Shown piece by piece: positions 14,413 through 22,167 of a stretch of DNA of 64,000 bases. Source of the DNA: Streptomyces liliiviolaceus (GTDB lineage: Bacteria > Actinomycetota > Actinomycetes > Streptomycetales > Streptomycetaceae); NCBI RefSeq assembly GCF_018070025.1, contig NZ_JAGPYQ010000001.1:372001-436000 (forward strand). Direction: 5' to 3'. The notes beneath the pieces were generated by a model. That model was not told where the DNA came from and made no database searches. It worked only from the letters and a program-made list of their open reading frames with translations. Each line of letters opens with the position of its first letter. Positions within the stretch are counted from its first letter, which is position 1. The translations under genes were made by a program, and so were the position numbers.

Positions 14413-16902
14413 TCAGTTCACCGCGTCCACCTCGTCCTCCGCCAGCTCCACGTCGTACACCAGCGGTTCCGCGCCGACCATCACATGGCGGGCCCGGGAG
14501 GGGTGCTCCTGGGCCGTCACGGCCAGCAGGTACGAGCCCGCGGACGGGACCGAGACGATGTACGAGCCGTCGGCCAGCGAGGTCACCCGGTCGAGCTGAC
14601 GGCCGCCCTTGGAGAGCAGGGTCAGCGCGGCGCCCTCGACGGGCGCGCCGTCCGGGGTGCGGACGAAGCCGTGGATCACCGTGGAACCGCCGTCGGTACC
14701 GCTCCCGGTGCCGGTGCCGGTGCCGGTCTCCGCGTCGGGCACGCGCGCGTGGGGGCTGTCGGCCGGCTCCTCGCGGGGCTCCACCGCCAGGTGCGGCAGC
14801 CGCTTCTCCAGGCCCGCGGGCAGCCACCAGTTGGAGTTGCCCAGGAGGTGCATCGCGGCCGGCACCAGGGCCGTACGCAGGATGAACGCGTCCAGGGCGA
14901 CCGCCGCCGCGAGCCCGATGCCCGCCATCGCGCCCTCCATGTCACCGCTGAGCACGAACGCGGAGAACACGCAGATCATGATCAGGGCCGCACAGTTGAT
15001 GACCCGGCTGGTCTCGGCGAGGCCGACCCGGACCGCGCGCGCGTTGTCCTTGGTGTGCACCCACTCCTCGTGCATCCGGCTCACCAGGAACACCTGGTAG
15101 TCCATCGAGAGCCCGAAGAGCAGCGACAGCATGATGACCGGCAGGAAGGCGGTGATCGGCCCCTCCTTGCCGATGCCGAGGAGTTCCGTGCCCCAGCCCC
15201 ACTGGAAGATCGCGACGAGCACTCCGAAGGAGGCGGCTGCCGCGATGAGGTTCATCAGGGCCGCCGTCAGCGGCACCACCAGGGAGCGGAAGGCCACCAT
15301 CAGCAGCAGGAAGCCGAGCGAGATGATCGCCGCGACGAAGTAGGGCAGCCGCTCCCCCGTGACGGCCGCGAAGTCCTTGAAGACGGCGGTCACGCCGCCC
15401 ACATGCGCCTTCGCGCCGGACTCAGGGATCACATCGTCGCGCAGCCGGTCGATCAGCTGGTCCGTCTTCTCGGACTGCGGTGACGTGGTGGGCACCACCT
15501 GGATGACCGTGATGCCCCGCGCGGGCGGCGCGGCGGCGACCTGGGCGACCCCGTCGGTCGAGCGGATGGTGGAGACGAGCGCGTCCACGTCACCGGCCGC
15601 CGCACCACCGGTGGCGCCCCCGCCGTCCACGACCACCTGGAGCGGACCGTTGAAGCCGGGCCCGAACCCTTCGGCGAGCAGGTCGTACGCCTGCCGGGTG
15701 GTCGTGGAGTCCTGGTGGTTGCCCTGGTCGGTGGCGCCGAGCCGGATCGACAGGACGGGCAGCGCCAGGACCATCATCACGAGGAACGCCCCGGCGGCGA
15801 TCGACCGCGGCCGCTTCTGTACGAAGGCGGACCAGCGGGCGGCGAGTCCGCTCGCCTCCTCCGACTCCGGCCCCTCGGCGGCGAGCCGGCGGCGCTGCTT
15901 GCGACTGAGCACCCGCATACCGAGCACTCCCAGGAGCGCGGGCAGCAGGGTGGTCGCGGCGAGCACGCTCAGCACGACCGTCAGCGAGGTGGCGACGACG
16001 ACGCCGTCCAGGAAGCGCATGTTCATCACCAGCATTCCGGCGAGCGCGATGCACACCGTGCCGCCGGCGAACAGGACGGCGCGGCCCGAGGTGTTGAGGG
16101 CCGTGACGGCGGACTCCTCGGGCTCCATGCCGCGCAGGATGCCCCTGCGGTGCCGCGTCACGATGAACAGCGCGTAGTCGATGCCGACGCCCAGACCGAT
16201 CAGCGAGCCGAGCAGCGGCGCCACTTCTGGCACGTCGGTGACATGGCTGAGCAGCGAGGTCGCCATCAGGCCGGTGCCGAGGGCCGCGACCGCGACGACG
16301 AGCGGCAGCAGCATCGCGAAGAGCGAGCCGAAGGCGAGGAAGAGGACAACCGCCGCGGCCAGGATGCCGACCATCTCGGCGATGCCGGTGGGCGGTTCCT
16401 GGGTGCGGGTGATCGCCTGGCCGCCCAGCTCCACCCGGAGCCCGGCGCGTTCGGCGTCCTGCGCGGTGTCGACGACGTCCTCCACGAGCGCCTTCGGCAC
16501 ACCGTTGGCCTGCTCGGTGAAGGTGATCTGGGCGTACGCGATCCGCCCGTTCCCGCTGATCTGCGAGGCCCCCTGGGCGGCGTACGGGCTGCTGACCTCG
16601 CCGACGCCCTTCATGCGCCCGATCTCTTCGAGCGCGGGCTCGATCCGGGAGCGTACGGACGCGTCCCTCGCCGTCCCCCCGTCGACCTTCCACACCACCG
16701 TGTCGGTGTCGCCGGACCGCTCCGGGAAGGCCTTCTCCATCAGGTCGTACGCGCGCGTGGAGTCCGTGTTCGGAAGGGTGAAGGTGTCCGCGTAGTTCGT
16801 GCCCGCGGCGGAGCCCGCGAAGCCCAGCCCCAGCAACGCCCCCACCCACAGAATCAGGACCACCAGCCGGTGCCGATAGCACCACCGTGCCAATGTCGTC
16901 AC
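14413..16902 (-). CDS. MMPL/RND-family exporter with C-terminal carboxypeptidase-regulatory-like domain
   Basis: An 829-residue membrane exporter built as a tandem duplication. Each half has one span, a large external loop and a five-helix bundle (first bundle about 175-340, second about 510-690). Family signatures include GIGVDYALFIVTRHR-like sequence (GLGVGIDYALFIVTR) and its twin LFGLSMDYQVFLVSRMHEE, with the proton-relay Asp-Tyr pairs. Relatives export lipids, siderophores or drugs using the proton gradient. Residues about 739-829 form an extra domain (VIHGFVRTPDGAPVEGAALT, DGSYIVSVPSAGSYLLAV) typical of carboxypeptidase-regulatory-like/transthyretin-type beta folds. The gene is divergent from a two-component system and convergent with a TetR gene. 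Confidence 0.93.
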   Translation of the reverse strand: MTTLARWCYRHRLVVLILWVGALLGLGFAGSAAGTNYADTFTLPNTDSTRAYDLMEKAFPERSGDTDTVVWKVDGGTARDASVRSRIEPALEEIGRMKGVGEVSSPYAAQGASQISGNGRIAYAQITFTEQANGVPKALVEDVVDTAQDAERAGLRVELGGQAITRTQEPPTGIAEMVGILAAAVVLFLAFGSLFAMLLPLVVAVAALGTGLMATSLLSHVTDVPEVAPLLGSLIGLGVGIDYALFIVTRHRRGILRGMEPEESAVTALNTSGRAVLFAGGTVCIALAGMLVMNMRFLDGVVVATSLTVVLSVLAATTLLPALLGVLGMRVLSRKQRRRLAAEGPESEEASGLAARWSAFVQKRPRSIAAGAFLVMMVLALPVLSIRLGATDQGNHQDSTTTRQAYDLLAEGFGPGFNGPLQVVVDGGGATGGAAAGDVDALVSTIRSTDGVAQVAAAPPARGITVIQVVPTTSPQSEKTDQLIDRLRDDVIPESGAKAHVGGVTAVFKDFAAVTGERLPYFVAAIISLGFLLLMVAFRSLVVPLTAALMNLIAAAASFGVLVAIFQWGWGTELLGIGKEGPITAFLPVIMLSLLFGLSMDYQVFLVSRMHEEWVHTKDNARAVRVGLAETSRVINCAALIMICVFSAFVLSGDMEGAMAGIGLAAAVALDAFILRTALVPAAMHLLGNSNWWLPAGLEKRLPHLAVEPREEPADSPHARVPDAETGTGTGTGSGTDGGSTVIHGFVRTPDGAPVEGAALTLLSKGGRQLDRVTSLADGSYIVSVPSAGSYLLAVTAQEHPSRARHVMVGAEPLVYDVELAEDEVDAVN

Positions 16903-17069
16903 GCCTCAACGCCCCTTAGTCGTCCGTCGGTTGTCGGTTGGTCCCCCAGGTCCTGGGCCACAGCATCGGGCGCGGCGCGGGCCGCGGGACATGACCTGGC
17001 CATGACTCACAAGGAACTCCAAAGGGAGAGCCGGGCCCGTTGTCGGTGCTCGCGCCGATACTGGGAGGC
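16903..17069. promoter_or_regulatory. Divergent promoter region between the MMPL exporter and the two-component system
   Basis: The gap contains CATGAC twice in direct orientation, at 16990-16995 and 17001-17006, an 11-base period that matches the direct-repeat style of OmpR/PhoB-type response-regulator sites. The response regulator to the right is of that family. Autoregulation and control of the exporter are inferences. Confidence 0.5.
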
Positions 17070-17759
17070 ATGACCGCTCACGAGGGGGCGACCGTGCTGG
17101 TCGTCGAGGACGAGCCGAGCATCGCGGACGTGCTGAGCATCGCCCTGCGCTACCACCGCTTCGAGGTGATGACGGCCGGGACCGTCCGCCAGGCGCTGAC
17201 GCTGGCCGAGCGCACACGCCCGGACGCGGCGCTCCTCGACGTGATGCTCCCGGACGGCGACGGCCGGGCGCTCGGCCGCGAACTGCGCGTGAAACAGCCC
17301 GACCTGGCGCTGGTGTTCCTCACCGCACGGGACGCGCCGACCGAGATCGTCGGCGCGCTCTCCTTCGGCGACGACTACATCACCAAGCCGTTCAACATCG
17401 ACGAGGTGATCGCCCGGATCACCGCCGTGCTGCGCCGCACCCGCCCCGCCGACGTCCTGCCCGAGCGCCCGCCGCTGCGCTACGGCGACCTGGAGCTGGA
17501 CGAGACGACGTACTCGGTGCACCGCGCCGGCCGCACGGTCGAGCTGACCCCGACCGAGTACGCGCTGCTGCGTTTCCTCGTGCGCAACGGCGGCCGGATC
17601 GTGCCCAAGGAGCAGCTGCTGCGGCACGTCTGGCAGTACGAGCACCCGGCGGAGTCGACCGTCGTGGAGACGTACATCAGCTATCTGCGGCGCAAGCTCG
17701 ACGCCCTCGGCGCCCCGGTGATCACGACCCGGCGCGGTGTCGGATACGGGCTCGCATGA
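17070..17759 (+). CDS. OmpR-family response regulator
   Basis: A 229-residue regulator. The receiver domain (about 1-120) has the acidic pocket in VVEDEPSIAD, the phosphoacceptor Asp in AALLDVMLPDGDG, the switch Thr in VFLTARDA and Lys in YITKPFNIDE. The C-terminal winged helix (about 133-228) has VELTPTEYALLRFLVRNGG and the recognition region ESTVVETYISYLRRKLD. The start is ambiguous. ATG 17070 matches where the family begins, but GGGAGG lies only one base before it, whereas TTG 17040 or GTG 17046 lie after GGGAGAG at a better distance. The stop overlaps the sensor kinase ATG (ATGA). Confidence 0.93.
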   Translation: MTAHEGATVLVVEDEPSIADVLSIALRYHRFEVMTAGTVRQALTLAERTRPDAALLDVMLPDGDGRALGRELRVKQPDLALVFLTARDAPTEIVGALSFGDDYITKPFNIDEVIARITAVLRRTRPADVLPERPPLRYGDLELDETTYSVHRAGRTVELTPTEYALLRFLVRNGGRIVPKEQLLRHVWQYEHPAESTVVETYISYLRRKLDALGAPVITTRRGVGYGLA

Positions 17760-19207
17760 TCCTCAAGCGCTGCCGCGCGCACGGCGTCCACTCCCTGCGC
17801 GGCAAGCTGACGGTGGCCAATGTGGCACTGCTGGCGCTCGGCATCGTCGTGGCGACGGCGGTGAGCCTGATGGGCATGCGGTACTACCTGCTGGACCAGG
17901 TCGACTCGGAACTGCTCAGGATGCGCGACTCCCTGGAGAGTACGCAGCTGACCGCGCGGCAGATCGACTCGCTGAGCGCGCTGGCCTTCGTCCGGGAGGG
18001 GCGGGCGCCGGAGGCGCAGGGGCCTCCGGACGCGGACTCGCTGTTCGCGGTGGTCGACGCCGAGGGCCGGGCCCTCACGCTCGGCACGTTCGAACCGACC
18101 GCGAACCAGCGTGCGCTCGCCGCGGCGGTGGACGATCCCCGCGCGCTCACCGGCGACGCGGACCCGCGCGATGTGACGGTGGACGATTCCCCGTTCCGGG
18201 TGATCGGCGCGTCCCTGCCCGACGGGTCCGTGATCCTGGTCGCCGGCTCGACCGACGCGCTGCACAAGGGAATGGCCAAGGCGCTCAAGCTCGATCTGTT
18301 CTTCGGGGTGCTGCTGCTGGCGCTGCTCGCCGTGCTGACGATGCTGAGCGTGAGGCGGCGGCTGCGGCCGCTGGAGGACATGGTCGAGACGTCGTCGGCG
18401 ATCGCCGAGGGGGATCTGGCCCGCCGGGTGCCGTCCAACCACCATCCGACCCAGGAGGTCGAGCAGTTGCGGCTCGCCCTCAACTCGATGCTCCAGCAGG
18501 TCGAGGTGGCGTACCGGACGCGGGAGCGCAGCGCGGCCCAGCTGCGGCGGTTCGTCGCGGACGCCTCGCACGAGCTGCGTACACCGCTGTCGGCGATACG
18601 GGGCTATCTCCAGCTGTACGACAAGGGCATGCTGCGGGAGCCGGCCGAGCGCAAGCGGGCGTGGGACCGGATGACCGGGGAGGCCGACCGGATGGGGCGC
18701 CTCGTCGACGAGCTGCTCACCCTGGCGCGCCTCGACCAGCAGCCCGAACTGCGGTTCCGGAACGTCGACCTGAGCCGTCTGGTGCGGGACGCGGCGGAGG
18801 ATCTGCGGGCCCAGCAGCCGGGCCGGCCGGTGTCGGTGAGCGCCGAGGGGGCCGTTCTCGTACGGGCGGACGAGTCGGGCCTGCGGCAGGTGCTGGGCAA
18901 CCTCGTGGCGAACGTACGCACGCACACGCCCGCGGATGTCGCGGTCGTCCTCGATCTGGAGCGGGTCGACGGGGTGGTGCGGGTGCGGGTCGCCGACGAG
19001 GGGCCGGGGCTGGCGGAGGAGGACGCCGCCCGCATCTTCGACCGGTTCTTCCGGGCGGGCGGGGGTGCGGGGAGCGGGCTGGGGATGGCGATCGTGCAGG
19101 GGGTTGCGGCGGCGCACGGGGGTGAGGTGACGGTCCGCACGTCACCGGGGTCGGGCTTGACGGTGACGGTGACGCTGCCGGCGGGCTTGTGCGAGGTGTC
19201 ATCCTGA
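17756..19207 (+). CDS. Two-component sensor histidine kinase
   Basis: A 483-residue membrane kinase paired with the preceding response regulator. It has an N-terminal span (about 19-42, LTVANVALLALGIVVATAVS) and an external sensor region of about 130 residues. A second span (about 180-200) leads into a HAMP linker (RRLRPLEDMVETSSAIAEGD). The dimerisation domain has the phosphorylated His in FVADASHELRTPLSAIRGYL. The ATPase domain has an N-box (QVLGNLVANVRTHTP), G1 (VADEGPGLAEED), F box (FDRFFRAG) and G2 (GSGLGMAIV). The signal is unknown. The divergent MMPL exporter is a reasonable target, as sensor-exporter neighbours often are. Confidence 0.95.
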   Translation: MILKRCRAHGVHSLRGKLTVANVALLALGIVVATAVSLMGMRYYLLDQVDSELLRMRDSLESTQLTARQIDSLSALAFVREGRAPEAQGPPDADSLFAVVDAEGRALTLGTFEPTANQRALAAAVDDPRALTGDADPRDVTVDDSPFRVIGASLPDGSVILVAGSTDALHKGMAKALKLDLFFGVLLLALLAVLTMLSVRRRLRPLEDMVETSSAIAEGDLARRVPSNHHPTQEVEQLRLALNSMLQQVEVAYRTRERSAAQLRRFVADASHELRTPLSAIRGYLQLYDKGMLREPAERKRAWDRMTGEADRMGRLVDELLTLARLDQQPELRFRNVDLSRLVRDAAEDLRAQQPGRPVSVSAEGAVLVRADESGLRQVLGNLVANVRTHTPADVAVVLDLERVDGVVRVRVADEGPGLAEEDAARIFDRFFRAGGGAGSGLGMAIVQGVAAAHGGEVTVRTSPGSGLTVTVTLPAGLCEVSS

Positions 19208-19580
19208 CGGGAGGGGGACCGGGGGTTCCCGGGGTGCGGGCCGGTGGGGGTTGCCCGCGCAGTTCCCCGCGCCCCTGACGGGGCCTGCCCCGCTCTTCAT
19301 TGACCTGCGGGCCGGTGGGGGCTGGTCGCGCCGTTCCTCGCGCCCCTGACGGGGCTTGGCCCGCCGGTATGTCGCCTGCGGGTTGGTGGGGGTTGCTCGC
19401 GCCGTTCCTCGCGCCCCTATAGGGCGCCCCCGGGGGGAAAAGCTGGGGCGCAGCCCCGCTTTTGAGGGGCGCGGGGAACTGCGCGACAAGCCCCCACCGA
19501 GCCGCAGATCTCAAAACAACGGGGCCAAGCCCCTTAAGGGGCGCGGGGAACTGCGCGGGCGACCCCCACCGGCCCGCAGG
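19208..19580. repeat. Dispersed GCGCGGGGAAC repeat, cluster B (5 copies, head-to-head array)
   Basis: The whole gap between two convergent genes is repeat sequence; no gene is present. Three copies in reverse orientation (19235-19276, 19305-19347, 19376-19418) are followed by two in forward orientation (19465-19507, 19537-19580). The array is therefore a large inverted repeat centred near 19440, where a separate GCTGGGGCGCAGCCCCG hairpin sits. Each full copy is about 43 bp, running from GGGGCGCGGGG through a CCCCCACCGGCCCGCAG end. The last copy abuts the stop of the ATPase gene. Confidence 0.92.
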
Positions 19581-20015
19581 TCACCCCGTCCACCCCCGCC
19601 CGGAGGGCTCCGGCGTCGGCGCCGGGACCAGCGCCCAGACCGTCTTGCCGTGGCGGCCCCGGCTCCACACCCCCCACGCCGTCGTGAGGCTCTCGACCAG
19701 CCTCAACCCCCGCCCCGACTCCTCCTCGTACTCCCCGATCGACCGCAACCGCGGCTGCACGGCACTCTCGTCGGAGACCTCTATGAGACACGACCCGTCC
19801 GCGAGCGTCGTCACCGCGACCTCGAACTCCCGTTCAAGCAGCGGCGCGTGCCGCACCGCGTTCGTCGCCAGTTCGGACACGAGCAGCACCACGTCCTCGA
19901 ACGCCTGCTCCCCCGAACTGTGCCCCCAGTTCGACAGATGGTCACGCACCCGGCGCCGCGCGAGCCCGACGGAAGCCGGGTGTCTGGGCAACCGGAAGGA
20001 GTTGCGTCTCAACAC
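19581..20015 (-). CDS. ATP-binding anti-sigma-like regulator (RsbW/SpoIIAB fold)
   Basis: A 144-residue protein with the GHKL ATPase boxes of the RsbW/SpoIIAB family: N-box in EDVVLLVSELATNAVRHA, G1 in LIEVSDESAVQPRLR (diverged from DxGxG) and G2 in EESGRGLRLVESLTTAWGV. The protein ends in a Pro-rich tail. Such small ATPases are abundant in Streptomyces; some phosphorylate anti-anti-sigma proteins, others have no known partner. No sigma, anti-anti-sigma or HTH gene is adjacent, unlike the relative at 9784-10239, so this one is an orphan. It converges with the histidine kinase gene across the repeat array. Confidence 0.85.
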   Translation of the reverse strand: MLRRNSFRLPRHPASVGLARRRVRDHLSNWGHSSGEQAFEDVVLLVSELATNAVRHAPLLEREFEVAVTTLADGSCLIEVSDESAVQPRLRSIGEYEEESGRGLRLVESLTTAWGVWSRGRHGKTVWALVPAPTPEPSGRGWTG

Positions 20016-20361
20016 GTTTGCTCCTCACCCCGCGCACGCCTCCGTCACATCATGCTGCGTGACGCGGGCCCGATGCGTCACTCGCGCAATTGCAACCCTG
20101 CATGAACGCGACAGGCACTCGACGGGCCGATCCCGCACCGCGCTCCACAACCGGAAGACCCCCCGCCGCCCGACGGGCACCCCGCCCTCCCCCGTCCGCA
20201 CTGCTCAGCCGGTGGTTCGCCCCCCGGCGCCCCACGCCGGCCGGCGCCCGCACGTGACGGTTCACCGGATCATGTGAAGGTTCCCGGCCGCACGGCCACG
20301 ACCTGCGCCTCACCGACTGGCCAGATTCAGCTGGTCGGCGCCCCGCGTCAGGAGACTCGCG
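20016..20361. other. Intergenic region without a recognisable gene
   Basis: The 346-base stretch upstream of the ATPase gene and downstream of the metallophosphoesterase gene shows no convincing coding frame. An inverted pair, GTGACGC (20057-20063) and GCGTCAC (20074-20080), lies about 50 bases before the ATPase start and may be part of its promoter. Nothing else stands out. Confidence 0.5.
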
Positions 20362-21705
20362 TCAGGCCTGCCTGGAGGCCAGCTCCACGACCGTGATGTC
20401 CGACGGCGCCCCCACCCGCGTGGGCGGCCCCCACGCGCCGGCGCCCCGCGACACGTACAACTGCGTGTCCCCGTAGCGCTCCAGACCCGCGAGGGTCGGA
20501 TTGGCGAGGTCCGCGATGAGGTTGCCGGGCCACAACTGCCCGCCGTGGGTGTGCCCGGAGAGCTGGAGGTCCACCCCGTGGTCCACGGCGTCATGGATCT
20601 GTACGGGCTGGTGGGCGAGCAGGACGCACGTCCGGGCGCGGTCCCGGTCGCCGAGGGCCTTCGTGAAGTCGGGCCCCTGCCCCTCGTCCTCCCCGGCCAC
20701 GTCGTTGACCCCGGCGAGATCGAAGTGGGCCAGTTCGGTGCGGGCGTTCTCCAGCGGGTTCAGCCCCAGTTCGCGTACGCGCGCGACCCACTCCTCGGCG
20801 CCGGAGAAGTACTCGTGATTCCCGGTGACGAAGAACGAGCCGTGCCGTGCCCGCAGTTGCGCGAGCGGCGCGGCGGCGGGCCCGAGGTCCTTCACACTGC
20901 CGTCGACGAGGTCGCCCACGACCGCGATCAGGTCGGGCTGCGTCGAGTTGATCGTGTCGACGACCTTCTGGGCGAAGCCGCGCCCCAGCACGGGCCCGAG
21001 GTGGATGTCGCTGACGACGGCGATCCGGTACCCGTGGGCGGCCCTGGGCAACTTGGCCAGCGGCACGGTGACCCGCTTGACCTTGGGGCCGCTCAGGACG
21101 CCGTACGTCCCGTACCCCACGGTCCCCACGGCGGCGGCCGCCGCGGCCCCGCCCACGACCCGCGAGATGAGCAGCCGACGCGAGGGACCGACGGGCGTCG
21201 GCGCGGGCTCCGGCGCCTCCGCGGGCCGCTCGGTCCCCTTGGGCCGCCCGGTCTCCGTCTGCCGCTCGGTCTCCTTGGCCGGTGCTTCCCCGGCGGCGGA
21301 CGCCCCCGACGGGACGTGCGCGGCCTCGCGCACCTCCGCGGGTTCGGCCGCGGGCTCGGTGACCGGCTCGGCCCCGGGCTCCGTACGCCGGTCCAGGAAC
21401 CTCCGCAGCAGCGGCCGTACCGCCTCGCCGACCAGCAGCGCAAGCAGGAGGTAGATCGACAGCGCCATCCACAGGAAGCCGGGCCAGGCCAGCACCTGCT
21501 GCAGCCAGAACGGCGCGCCCGTCCGCTCGGACGTGACCGCCGCGAACATCAGCAGCGGCCCGCCGACGATCACGACCGTGCCCACACGCCGGGACACCCC
21601 GGGCCGCGCGGTCGTGTCGCGCACCAGCCGGCGCCACAGGTACCAGTGCAGCCCCCCGAACACGGCCAGGGCCAGCACCACGACCACGACGAACACGATG
21701 ACCAC
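20362..21705 (-). CDS. Membrane-anchored metallophosphoesterase
   Basis: A 447-residue protein. Three N-terminal spans (about 2-22, 44-60 and 72-95) are followed by a long Glu/Pro/Ala linker and a fourth hydrophobic segment (about 185-205). A calcineurin-like phosphoesterase domain completes it, with all metal-binding blocks: VVSDIHLGP, VVGDLVDGS, TGNHEYFSG, LAHQP and LSGHTHGGQLWPG. The layout resembles YkuE/YaeI-type membrane phosphodiesterases, some of which act on lipid or UDP-sugar phosphates. The substrate is not known. Short tandem repeats lie just upstream of the start. Confidence 0.92.
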   Translation of the reverse strand: MVIVFVVVVVLALAVFGGLHWYLWRRLVRDTTARPGVSRRVGTVVIVGGPLLMFAAVTSERTGAPFWLQQVLAWPGFLWMALSIYLLLALLVGEAVRPLLRRFLDRRTEPGAEPVTEPAAEPAEVREAAHVPSGASAAGEAPAKETERQTETGRPKGTERPAEAPEPAPTPVGPSRRLLISRVVGGAAAAAAVGTVGYGTYGVLSGPKVKRVTVPLAKLPRAAHGYRIAVVSDIHLGPVLGRGFAQKVVDTINSTQPDLIAVVGDLVDGSVKDLGPAAAPLAQLRARHGSFFVTGNHEYFSGAEEWVARVRELGLNPLENARTELAHFDLAGVNDVAGEDEGQGPDFTKALGDRDRARTCVLLAHQPVQIHDAVDHGVDLQLSGHTHGGQLWPGNLIADLANPTLAGLERYGDTQLYVSRGAGAWGPPTRVGAPSDITVVELASRQA

Positions 21706-21720
21706 GCGACGACTCTCCCG

Positions 21721-21762
21721 TTATGACGTTATGACGTTGTGCGTTACGACGTTGTGCGTTAC
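21721..21762. repeat. Short tandem repeats before the metallophosphoesterase gene
   Basis: GACGTTGTGCGTTAC is repeated exactly at 21733-21747 and 21748-21762, preceded by a shorter TTATGACG/TTATGACG pair. The tract is unusually AT-rich for this genome, lies 16-57 bases upstream of the metallophosphoesterase start (minus strand), and its right end holds the stop codon of the small membrane protein gene. Confidence 0.8.
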
Positions 21763-22007
21763 GACGACGGCGTCCGGCGCAAGGCCCGGACACCGCGCAA
21801 CCCGATGCCCCCGACAACCGTCCCCAAGACAAAGGAGACAACGGCGAGCGTCAGGTGCACCCAGAAGTACCCGGTCGGATCGCCCGCGTCGTCGAAGGCG
21901 AGCCCGCTGCCGTCCTTCCATAGATTTTTGATGAAAGTGACCCAAATGACCCAGCTCCACACCCCGAAGGCGAGCAGGAACCAGGAGACGGGACGGCTGA
22001 GCTTCAT
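21759..22007 (-). CDS. Small two-span membrane protein
   Basis: An 82-residue protein: MKLSRPVSWFLLAFGVWSWV opens the first span (about 7-25), then a loop with FIKNLWKDGSGLAFDDAGD, and a second span (about 48-70, WVHLTLAVVSFVLGTVVGGI) with a basic tail. This resembles the conserved small SCO4848-like membrane proteins of actinomycetes, whose function is unknown; the name is from memory. The ATG at 22007 lacks a clear ribosome site and may be leaderless. The stop codon (TAA, rare here) lies within the tandem repeats. It is divergent from the DD-carboxypeptidase gene. Confidence 0.75.
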   Translation of the reverse strand: MKLSRPVSWFLLAFGVWSWVIWVTFIKNLWKDGSGLAFDDAGDPTGYFWVHLTLAVVSFVLGTVVGGIGLRGVRALRRTPSS

Positions 22008-22167
22008 GGGTTCAGTATCGCCGTCCTCGAACGGAACCGGCGCCCGGGGTGGGTCCGGCCACGGCGCACGGCACGGTGGCGGAAAACCCCCTGCCGGAAA
22101 GGGCCCCGGCGAGGAGGCCCCTGCGACACCCCTTCCCACGCCCTGTACGTTCTCGACCGTGCCCGCC

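Noticed and set aside
19208..19580. CRISPR-like array
   Set aside because: The repeats are unevenly spaced, occur in both orientations and recur as single copies elsewhere. There are no uniform unique spacers and no cas genes in the window.
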